From an uncultured Saprospiraceae bacterium (GTDB lineage Bacteria > Bacteroidota > Bacteroidia > Chitinophagales > Saprospiraceae), in contig CAMZKG010000081.1 in NCBI GenBank assembly GCA_947311105.1, forward strand, positions 1-33,078: a DNA stretch of 33,078 nucleotides. Reading direction: 5' to 3'. Numbering within the stretch: position 1 is the first letter of the stretch; each line of letters opens with the position of its first letter. Below the pieces are notes generated by a model. It made no database searches. It saw nothing but the letters and a program-made list of their open reading frames with translations, and was not told where the DNA came from. The translations under genes were made by a program, and so were the position numbers. Positions 1 through 6,207 of this stretch are shown piece after piece.

Positions 1-89
1 GTAGCGGTGCTACGCTTCAAAAAAAATAGCTTCAACATACACAAAAATGCCTATTTTCTGCCTAAAAATAGGAGCACCTAAACAGTTAC
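1..89 (-). mobile_element. Partial IS66-like miniature element, copy 1
   Basis: Read on the minus strand from 89, this begins GTAACTGTTTAGGT. It matches the element at 11567 over about 61 bases (29-89) with two differences, including the internal stem CCTATTTT/AAAATAGG. After a 15-base insertion near 20-30 that duplicates GAAGC, the match resumes in GAAGCGTAGC. The other end lies beyond the window edge, so neither its full length nor its target duplication can be seen. It may be the end of a complete IS66-family insertion sequence rather than a miniature element. Confidence 0.6.
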
Positions 90-138
90 CATAAAACACC
101 CCGCCGATAATGAGTAATGGGAATAGTATCTTTTTCAT
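10..138 (-). pseudogene. Signal-peptide gene interrupted by an IS66-like miniature element
   Basis: An ATG at 138 opens a typical export signal: MKK, then a hydrophobic run (ILFPLLIIGGVFYG). After about 17 codons the frame runs into the end of a repeat whose terminal sequence GTAACTGTTTAGGT is shared with the element at 11567-11713. The frame then continues through repeat sequence to a stop at 10-12, giving 42 codons that lack any mature domain. I infer that a secreted or lipoprotein gene was cut just after its signal sequence, with the rest of it beyond the left edge. A short genuine peptide cannot be excluded, but two thirds of it would be translated repeat. Confidence 0.45.
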
Positions 139-338
139 TTACTTAATTTTAAAGTAAAAATACCAATTAAGTCTGAGAACAATAAAACCAGTTGATAAGT
201 GCTATTGTCTGATAGATATGCGTCTAAAATGATTATTTAGACTTGTAATGCGACTCCTTGTTTTTCGGATAATCAAAAGGATATCCCTTTATCTTTTACC
301 CGTACCCAAAAAATAAGCATGCATAAAGCCAATCTATC

Positions 339-373
339 CCAATACTGTTAAGCTTGAGTACCGAAATTTAAAT
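339..373. repeat. 35-bp dispersed module abutting a stop codon, copy 1
   Basis: This shares CCAATAC, GTTAAGCT and AGTACCGAAATTTAAAT, in the same order and spacing, with 5142-5177. Both copies lie directly downstream of the stop codon of a minus-strand hypothetical gene, this one five bases beyond it. It forms no obvious hairpin. The rest of 139-378 is AT-rich with no gene visible. Confidence 0.6.
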
Positions 374-378
374 AACCT

Positions 379-786
379 TTACACTTTCATATAAATACGT
401 TCTGCTAAGCGACCATTTTCTCCAAATTCTTCTAGTGTGCCATCTATATCCACCCATTTTCTTAGATGATGATTCTCCGTGTTCATATTAATACCAACCC
501 AAGTAAAAACACCTTTTAAATGATGTGTTCCTGAATCAGACCGAAGGGTGAATTCACATAAAAAGGCAACAGCGCATCTGATAAGTTCCATCTTGTTATT
601 TTTATCTTTTATTCCACCTGTCAGCCACTGTGGAGCGCTGAGTACGGTGAATTGCTCCAAAACGGTAGTTGGTACTTGTTGTTGAAACATTGCTTCAATA
701 CTTGTGACTATTTCAGCAAATGGCTTGTCGTCCAACCATCGAAACATATGTTCTGTCTCTTTTAAATTGTGGAAGTTTGTTTTCAT
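379..786 (-). CDS. Hypothetical protein, 135 aa
   Basis: I do not recognise this gene. The product is a soluble protein without signal peptide or membrane segment, moderately acidic, with several Trp and His residues (FRWLDDKPF near the start, FTWVGINM and HHLRKWVDIDG near the end). The alternating C-terminal half suggests a small alpha/beta fold, but no catalytic motif stands out. The start at 786 is the first ATG of a clean frame preceded by AT-rich DNA with no strong ribosome site, which is normal for this phylum. It lies between the interrupted signal-peptide gene and the HNH gene, all on the minus strand, and a dispersed repeat follows its stop. Confidence 0.65.
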   Translation of the reverse strand: MKTNFHNLKETEHMFRWLDDKPFAEIVTSIEAMFQQQVPTTVLEQFTVLSAPQWLTGGIKDKNNKMELIRCAVAFLCEFTLRSDSGTHHLKGVFTWVGINMNTENHHLRKWVDIDGTLEEFGENGRLAERIYMKV

Positions 787-901
787 TTCTTGAAGTTTAA
801 GAAAAATATACGCATTTTGCCTGATATAATTAACGATTTTACACGTTAAATACAGAATGGTTTTGAAATATATTTACGAAATAAATTGCATGAATTCCTT
901 C

Positions 902-1471
902 TTATTCGGCATTTAGTTTTAATTCATTTGGGAGTGGATAATTTGTTGGAATGTACTCCAGCTTAAATGGCAATTTCATTTCCATAATTTCTTCAACGGA
1001 CTTGTCAAGCAAATCTTTTTTTGAGCAATATGCGAAAGTCAGCTTTAAATATCGCCGAATAATCATTAGCGGTAAAAATTCATCTCGATAATTCATCCAT
1101 TCCATTAAATCCTTTTTCCCTTTTGAACTATTACAGCTTCTACATGCAAAAATTAGATTTTCAGCATCATCTTTTCCGCCTAATTTTCGGGGAAATATGT
1201 GGTCAAGGGCTAAGTTTTTATTTGAACCGCAGTAGTTACATATTTGACCTGTTTGTAATTTTATTTTTTCATCATCAAAAATTGTCCGTATGTTCATGGA
1301 GCCGTCTTTAAGACCTTTAAACAATTTTGCTCTGATTATATAATTGAAAGTTCCGTATTTTTTTTGGTTTCTTTCAACAGCTGTATGGGCCATTGCAAGA
1401 TTTGCGTATGACCAAAATATCAATTCTTTGACTGTTTCATATTTTTTTACTTTCGCAATCAAAATTCCCAA
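902..1471 (-). CDS. HNH endonuclease family protein
   Basis: This 189-aa protein carries a zinc-stabilised HNH (treble-clef) nuclease centre. CNYCG (Cys78, Cys81) and CRSCN (Cys110, Cys113) form the zinc knuckles. The catalytic LDH (Asp90-His91) is followed by GGKDDAENL with Asn105 and then CNSSKG. A helical N-terminal segment (about 1-75) and a tail after 130 flank the core, as in stand-alone Bacteroidota HNH proteins whose function is not established. No methyltransferase, helicase or specificity subunit lies nearby, so a restriction role cannot be argued from context. The family assignment is firm, but the substrate is unknown. It has no signal peptide, so it should act in the cytoplasm. 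Confidence 0.85.
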   Translation of the reverse strand: MGILIAKVKKYETVKELIFWSYANLAMAHTAVERNQKKYGTFNYIIRAKLFKGLKDGSMNIRTIFDDEKIKLQTGQICNYCGSNKNLALDHIFPRKLGGKDDAENLIFACRSCNSSKGKKDLMEWMNYRDEFLPLMIIRRYLKLTFAYCSKKDLLDKSVEEIMEMKLPFKLEYIPTNYPLPNELKLNAE

Positions 1472-1535
1472 ATTTTAGTTTGCTAATTTTTTGTAATCCT
1501 AAGCCTTTTACCCATCATTGAATAGCAAGTACAGA

Positions 1536-1549
1536 CGAACGACCGTTCG
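1536..1549. repeat. CGAACGGCCGTTCG-family intergenic palindrome, copy 1
   Basis: The core here is CGAACGACCGTTCG, one base from the perfect palindrome. Its flank (TAGCAAGTACAGA before, GGCTC after) resembles the copy at 21930. It lies in the 83-base gap between the peptidase stop and the HNH start. Confidence 0.75.
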
Positions 1550-1554
1550 GCTCT

Positions 1555-3684
1555 TCACCGATTATGTTCCATCACATAATCCAAAACTTTGCGCATCAGG
1601 TGTACTCTGTCTTTGCCGCGGACATTATGCGGATGCATAGGATAAGGGAAAAAATCTGTCTGTACGCCTTCATCAACACATTTTTTTAGGAAAGCATAGT
1701 TGTGTTGGGGCACCACCACATCATCTACCATGCCGTGAATCGTCAACAAATGCCCTTTTAGATTTTTGACGTGGTTTAGGAGATTAGACCTTTCAAAACC
1801 TTCGGGGTTGGTGGCTTCGGTGTCCATATATCGTTCGCCATACATGACTTCGTACCAATTCCAATTGATGACAGGCCCGCCTGCCACACCTGTCGTAAAT
1901 ACTCCTGGATGCCTAAGCATGAGCGATGTGGTCATAAATCCCCCAAAACTCCATCCATGAACCGCCAAACGGTTGGCATCGACATATTTTTGACGCTTCA
2001 AATAATCTACACCGATGAGTTGGTCTTCCATCTCGTGTGTCCCTAAATCTCTAAATACTTCGCTCTCAAAGGCAAATCCCCGAGCCGCCGAACCATGCCC
2101 ATCTACCGTGAAAATGATATAGCCTTGCTCCGCCATCCATTTCATCCAAAGTGGCTCGCCATAATTCCAACGGTTGGTGATCATTTGGGCGTGTGGCCCC
2201 CCATAGACATAGACCAAAACGGGATATTTTTTGTTGGGATCAAAGTTGCTTGGTTTGATTATTCGGGCATACAGGTCAGCGCCATCGTAAGATTTAAGTT
2301 TGATGATTTCTGTTTTGCCGATTTGTACTTTAGCGAGTGGGTCAGGGGCGTTATAGACCTGATGATATTTATTTTGTACAAGGTCGTAATATCCGATTTC
2401 TCTAGGCACCGTGGGGCTAGACATTTCATCTAGTAAATATTCTTTATTGGGCCCGCTAAGCGTAACATAATGAACGCCATCCCCTTTGGTGATTTGCCAT
2501 TGTTTTCCTGTTTTTACATTGACGGCAAAGGCGTGTGTGTTTAGGGGATTCTCGCCTGTGCCAGTGAAAATTATGGCACCTAATTGCTGGCTATATCCGA
2601 TAATATTTTTTATAACCCATTGATTATGAGTTAGTTGTTTGGATTTCTTTTTCTTTTCGTTGAAGACATAGATATTCATGAATCCATCTTTTTCGCTGAG
2701 CCAGAACATTTTATTTTTCTGAAAAGGCGTCATAAAAGGCGGATGTTCGGGCTCGACCCATTTGTCATTTTTCTCTTCGGTGATGGTTCGTATAAACTGT
2801 CCTTTTAGGATGTCATATTTATTTAATTTCATGTCATTTTGGTCTCGATTTATTTCTGCCAAATAAACATGGTTTTCAGATGGAGACCAACCCAAATTGG
2901 TCAAATAATGATCATCAGGACGAGTATCCAAACGTACTGTTTTTCCCGAAAGGGTAGAATAAATCAAGGCTGACGCGGTCTCACTTCCTTGTCCATTCAT
3001 CGGATATTTGATATTGTTTAGGGTAGGGGGGGTGGTCGTAATATCCACCAAAGGGTAGTTGAAAACTTTGGATTCATCCTTGCGGTAAAAAGCCAAATAA
3101 CGCCCTGATGGAGACCAAAAAGTCCCTTTAGAAATACCAAATTCATATCTTGCAATGGCTTGCCCCGAGACGATATTGGTGTCCTTTTCAAAGTCGATGG
3201 CAATCTTCGGATTATTTTTTGTGGCGATATACAGGTTGTTGTCGAGCGTATAAGCCAATTTTTCTCCTTTCGCCGAGTAGTCAAGATTTTCCGCTCCTTT
3301 GGGATAGGATAATATCTTTTTTAATTCCTTTTTGCGGGTGTCATAGGTGTAGTAAGTGTTGTCTTTTTTGAAATAAAAAGTCGAAGCATTTATCCAAGTA
3401 AAACTAGGGATACGCTCCAAGCCAGGCATAATATCCATCGCTTTGACTACCAAATCTTCAGTATTTGGACGCAAGTCATAAAATTGTAGTCGGCTGCGCT
3501 CGTCTTCCAAAGTCGTATAAGCTAAAGCACCTTTCAGCCATTTGAAGCCTGTGGGGCGCTCTGGATAAAGTCCTTTTTGGTAGTAAAGAACAGCATCTTC
3601 GAGTGTCAGTTTTTGTTTTTGCGCGGATAGGACGCTTGCGCTAAAAAGGAAAAAGGCGAAAAGCAAAAGTAGGCGATGTTTCAT
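1555..3684 (-). CDS. S9 family dipeptidyl-peptidase (DPP IV-like)
   Basis: This is an exported serine exopeptidase that would release dipeptides in the periplasm or at the cell surface. A signal peptide (MKHRLLLLFAFFLFSASVLSAQ) is followed by the DPPIV_N beta-propeller (about 30-455) and an alpha/beta-hydrolase domain. Counted from the upstream ATG at 3705, the nucleophile is Ser586 in GWSFGG, the acid is Asp661/662 in GMVDDVV, and the histidine is His693 in MHPHNVRG. RYEFGI..GTFWSPSG is the N-terminus-recognition region typical of bacterial S9 enzymes. I prefer the start at 3684: it puts the signal peptide at the terminus, and the seven upstream codons add nothing. TAATTTTG, a good -7 match, sits immediately upstream of that ATG, but no -33 was found. 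Length is normal for the family, and the gene is divergent from the dioxygenase at 3827. Confidence 0.93.
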   Translation of the reverse strand: MKHRLLLLFAFFLFSASVLSAQKQKLTLEDAVLYYQKGLYPERPTGFKWLKGALAYTTLEDERSRLQFYDLRPNTEDLVVKAMDIMPGLERIPSFTWINASTFYFKKDNTYYTYDTRKKELKKILSYPKGAENLDYSAKGEKLAYTLDNNLYIATKNNPKIAIDFEKDTNIVSGQAIARYEFGISKGTFWSPSGRYLAFYRKDESKVFNYPLVDITTTPPTLNNIKYPMNGQGSETASALIYSTLSGKTVRLDTRPDDHYLTNLGWSPSENHVYLAEINRDQNDMKLNKYDILKGQFIRTITEEKNDKWVEPEHPPFMTPFQKNKMFWLSEKDGFMNIYVFNEKKKKSKQLTHNQWVIKNIIGYSQQLGAIIFTGTGENPLNTHAFAVNVKTGKQWQITKGDGVHYVTLSGPNKEYLLDEMSSPTVPREIGYYDLVQNKYHQVYNAPDPLAKVQIGKTEIIKLKSYDGADLYARIIKPSNFDPNKKYPVLVYVYGGPHAQMITNRWNYGEPLWMKWMAEQGYIIFTVDGHGSAARGFAFESEVFRDLGTHEMEDQLIGVDYLKRQKYVDANRLAVHGWSFGGFMTTSLMLRHPGVFTTGVAGGPVINWNWYEVMYGERYMDTEATNPEGFERSNLLNHVKNLKGHLLTIHGMVDDVVVPQHNYAFLKKCVDEGVQTDFFPYPMHPHNVRGKDRVHLMRKVLDYVMEHNR

Positions 3685-3797
3685 CAAAATTAATTTTTGT
3701 ATCATGGAAAATGTCTAGTTTTTTGCCGTAAGGCTACTTCAAAAAAGAAAACTATGGAAAAACAACACGAAAATAGGATTTTTTATTGTAAAATTGA

Positions 3798-3805
3798 TAC
3801 TTTTG
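3798..3805 (+). promoter_or_regulatory. Promoter -7 element for the dioxygenase gene
   Basis: TACTTTTG matches the Bacteroidota TAnnTTTG -7 box exactly. No clear TTTG lies 19-21 bases upstream. Transcription would start near 3811, so the ATG at 3794 would not be in the transcript and the ATG at 3827 is favoured. Confidence 0.5.
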
Positions 3806-3826
3806 GCCAATAATAAAATTGGTAAG

Positions 3827-4810
3827 ATGCGTGGACTAAATTATGTATTCAAAAAATATACGGGTGGATTGCGGAACCTAAAAATGGTGTATGTCATCAA
3901 CAATTGGCTAAATGCCGATAAATTGAGCCACAATAAAGAAATCTATCGGTGCTATGGGCTTAAAAAAAGCATTTTTGCGCCCATCGGCAGCCAAGTTTTT
4001 AAGGGGCGAGAAGAAACACCCGTTTGGACGATGCGTGATGAAGCCGACCGTTGGACACCTGAAAGAGAAGCTGAATTTGTGCAATTCTCCAGTCCTTTGC
4101 AGGAAAAAATAAAACACTTTTTGGAAGAAGGCTTTTTGGTGCTAGAAGGCTTTTTTGATGAACAGGAAGTGCAGGCGATGCGCAATGAATTGGATGTGCG
4201 GGCTACTAACCTAGAAAGCCATACCAATTATACGGGCAAAAAGATACCTGATATTCACCTAGAATCTAAGGTGATTCGGGAGAAATTTACGGAGAATCCT
4301 GAGATTTTGCGTTTGTTGACTTTTCTTTTGGGTAAGCGGGCTATTCCTTTTCAGAGCATTGGGTTCTATGAAGGAAGCGAGCAAAGAGCGCATTCTGATT
4401 ATATCCACATGAGTACTTTTCCTGACGGTTATTTGATTGCTGCTTGGGTGGCTTTGGAGCCCTGCGGCCCAGAAAATGGGCAATTATTTTACTATCCAAA
4501 AAGTCAGCGGCTGCCGATTATCCGTAAATATAATTATGACGATGGCATAAATGGTTGGAGCACGGGTAAGACGGATTATGTGGACTATGAAAACGCACTG
4601 GAAAAACAACTTCAAGAATCTGATTTGGAAAAAGTATTTTGGCCCGCTCAGCCTGGGGATTTATTGATTTGGAATGCCCATTTTGTTCATGGCGGTAGTC
4701 CCATCCAAATAAAAGGCAAATCGAGACGTAGCGTGGTGAGTCATTATTTTGGGGAAGGAGTGATTTGTTACCATGATATTACGCAGCGTCCTGCTTTGTT
4801 GCGATTTTAG
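3827..4810 (+). CDS. Phytanoyl-CoA dioxygenase (PhyH) family protein
   Basis: This looks like a non-haem Fe(II)/2-oxoglutarate-dependent oxygenase. Counted from the upstream ATG at 3794, the iron triad is His200-x-Asp202 (AHSDYIH) and His299 (HFVHGGS), with Arg311/312 (KSRRSVVSHYF) positioned to bind 2-oxoglutarate. The jelly-roll core spans about 110-330 and includes AAWVALEPCGPENGQLFYY and PQPGDLLIWN-like strands. The substrate cannot be told from sequence, since the family includes phytanoyl-CoA, ectoine and secondary-metabolite hydroxylases. The first 11 codons of the longest frame overlap a perfect -7 box, so I start at 3827 (MRGLNYVFKK). MVYVINNW at 3884 is another possibility. It is monocistronic as far as can be seen, since about 370 bases of repeat-bearing DNA follow. 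Confidence 0.85.
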   Translation: MRGLNYVFKKYTGGLRNLKMVYVINNWLNADKLSHNKEIYRCYGLKKSIFAPIGSQVFKGREETPVWTMRDEADRWTPEREAEFVQFSSPLQEKIKHFLEEGFLVLEGFFDEQEVQAMRNELDVRATNLESHTNYTGKKIPDIHLESKVIREKFTENPEILRLLTFLLGKRAIPFQSIGFYEGSEQRAHSDYIHMSTFPDGYLIAAWVALEPCGPENGQLFYYPKSQRLPIIRKYNYDDGINGWSTGKTDYVDYENALEKQLQESDLEKVFWPAQPGDLLIWNAHFVHGGSPIQIKGKSRRSVVSHYFGEGVICYHDITQRPALLRF

Positions 4811-5176
4811 AATTGGTAGGCGCCATCGCATCAATGCTGGGTTTCTGTTGAACTATAGAGTCCACTCCGAAAAGTCAATGTATATTTATTTCTCTAGGCA
4901 CCACAAAATTTTATTCTGTAGGTTCCAATTATAACAATAATTTTAGGACTGGTTTCAGTTGAACAATTGCACGATTGTACAATTGAACCAAATAAAGTTA
5001 TGCTTCACTCTTTAGCTATAATTTATAACAACTTTTCGTAGTAAGCTCAACAATTGAGCGATTGCACCATTGAAAAAAACTTATTAACTTGAGTTTCGAT
5101 ACTTTCACTTGACCCTAGCCCCCTAGACGCTTAACCTTTAACCAATACCGTTAAGCTGTAAGTACCGAAATTTAAA
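4811..5176. other. Intergenic, repeat-bearing, no gene
   Basis: No credible coding frame lies in these 366 bases. They hold two CAATTG-rich imperfect palindromes (about 4961-4988 and 5048-5074), a TCTTTAGCTATAA element at about 5009-5021 that recurs at 19821, and most of the second 35-bp stop-adjacent module. It separates two convergent genes, but no clean rho-independent terminator was seen. Confidence 0.6.
4961..5022. repeat. CAATTG / CTTTAGCTATAA composite repeat, copy 1
   Basis: CAATTG-N8-ACAATTG is followed by AAATAAAG and then TCTTTAGCTATAA. The same order of blocks occurs at 19781-19832. A second CAATTG pair follows at 5048-5074. Confidence 0.55.
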
Positions 5177-5177
5177 T
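5142..5177. repeat. 35-bp dispersed module abutting a stop codon, copy 2
   Basis: This is near-identical to 339-373: CCAATAC, GTTAAGCT and AGTACCGAAATTTAAAT in the same order. Its last base is the first base of the minus-strand stop codon of the following gene, so the module forms the immediate 3' end of that transcript. Confidence 0.6.
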
Positions 5178-5887
5178 TAATTATAAGAACCATGATTTTT
5201 ACGCAGTCTATTAATGATGAAAGCAAGCAGCCCAATAATAGCGCCAAATACACTAAATTCTTTGTGTTTGGTGTAAGCGGAAGTCATACCAGAAATACCA
5301 TAGATTAAAGCAATGAGAGCAAAAATTATGGCTAAAGGATAACTGATGGCTAAGAAGGGGATGGCAGCAAAACCGAAAAGAATAGAAGCATATCCTAGAT
5401 TATCGCTAGATTTTCTTTTGCGTCTAGTTTTTTTAGAATTTTTTTTGAAGTCATTTTGATATATTTTGATGCCGTCGTAGAGTGTTATTTTTTCAATATC
5501 ATATTTGCTGATGGACATGGTGTCCGAACGACCGCAGCGGACGAAGTTGACCGAAGAGTCCAAAATCTCAAGTAGGTGGGCTTGTATCTCCACACCTGTT
5601 TTGAAGACGATGGTGCTGCACTTGGAAGTATCGCTTAACTCTTGATAGTCAACCAATAAGGTTGGATTGCGACGTTGTGCTTTTTTTAGTTTTTTATTTA
5701 GGATCCAGAGACCTAATTTTTCTTTTGCTTTTAATTTGCGGCCTAAAAAGTGGGCTAACTCTGCTTTGGTCAGTGTGGTCGGTGGGCTAGGCGTTGAAGA
5801 AGCCGTAGTCGTCAATAAAGCCTGCGCATCATACGAACTAAGAATAAAAACAAAACTTATTAAAACAGAAATAAAAGAAATTTTCAT
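5177..5887 (-). CDS. Membrane-anchored hypothetical protein with signal peptide
   Basis: The product is 236 aa. A signal peptide (about 1-24, ending DAQA) is followed by a basic helical stretch (LGRKLKAKEKLGLWILNKKLKKAQRR). Next comes a small beta-rich module (about 88-145: IVFKTGVEIQAHLLEI..VNFVRCG...ISKYDIEKITLYDG). Bacteroidota envelope proteins of unknown function often carry this ..G.EI.A.VLEI....V.Y..C.....I...I..I...G pattern. A Lys/Arg-rich linker (KKNSKKTRRKRKSS) leads to two or three C-terminal membrane segments (about 164-228). The expected layout is an exported middle domain held by the C-terminal helices. No enzymatic motif is visible. The A-rich gap 5888-6207 lies upstream. Confidence 0.75.
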   Translation of the reverse strand: MKISFISVLISFVFILSSYDAQALLTTTASSTPSPPTTLTKAELAHFLGRKLKAKEKLGLWILNKKLKKAQRRNPTLLVDYQELSDTSKCSTIVFKTGVEIQAHLLEILDSSVNFVRCGRSDTMSISKYDIEKITLYDGIKIYQNDFKKNSKKTRRKRKSSDNLGYASILFGFAAIPFLAISYPLAIIFALIALIYGISGMTSAYTKHKEFSVFGAIIGLLAFIINRLRKNHGSYN

Positions 5888-6021
5888 TGAGCTATTTTTT
5901 TGCGCTCAAAATAATAAGATTTCTGTTATCTACAGTTTATTTTTACTTTTTTTTTTGTTTATTTTTATTTGTTCAGGGAAGTCACCCACAACAAAAAAAA
6001 ACGTAGGGGTTCCCTTCTTTG

Positions 6022-6040
6022 CCCCAAATGAAATTTGGGG
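6022..6040. repeat. CCCCAAATGAAATTTGGGG palindrome, copy 1
   Basis: An 8-bp perfect stem with a 3-base loop, preceded at 6003-6014 by GTAGGGGTTCCC. The same block recurs at 6134-6172, and a variant occurs at 20674-20692. Confidence 0.65.
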
Positions 6041-6153
6041 GTCACCCCACCAAAAAAAAAGAAAGAAGCCAAAAAAAACACAAAAAAACAACCCACTTAA
6101 AAAAAAGAAAACGAAAGCCACAACAAAAAACCCGTAGGGGTTCCCCTGTTTTA

Positions 6154-6172
6154 CCCCAAATGAAATTTGGGG
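6154..6172. repeat. CCCCAAATGAAATTTGGGG palindrome, copy 2
   Basis: Identical 19-mer to 6022-6040, again preceded by GTAGGGGTTCCCC. It lies about 36 bases beyond the minus-strand stop of the fusion gene and could form its transcript end. Confidence 0.65.
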
Positions 6173-6207
6173 TAAGCCACTGGGGGCTAAAGCCAAGCAG
6201 GAACCCA

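Larger units (their letters stand above)
5888..6207. other. Intergenic low-complexity A-rich tract with two palindromes
   Basis: The plus strand from about 6047 to 6130 is almost only A, C and G, with runs of A broken by single bases. It is bracketed by two copies of CCCCAAATGAAATTTGGGG, each preceded by GTAGGGGTTCCC. Frames through the tract give monotonous Lys/Thr/Phe peptides and are not credible genes. On the minus strand the tract is T-rich and follows the stop of the fusion gene, so the palindromes may act in 3'-end formation. Confidence 0.6.

Noticed and set aside
902..1471. HNH gene as part of a restriction or defence island
   Set aside because: No methyltransferase, helicase, toxin or other defence gene is adjacent. 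The neighbours are an unknown gene and a peptidase.
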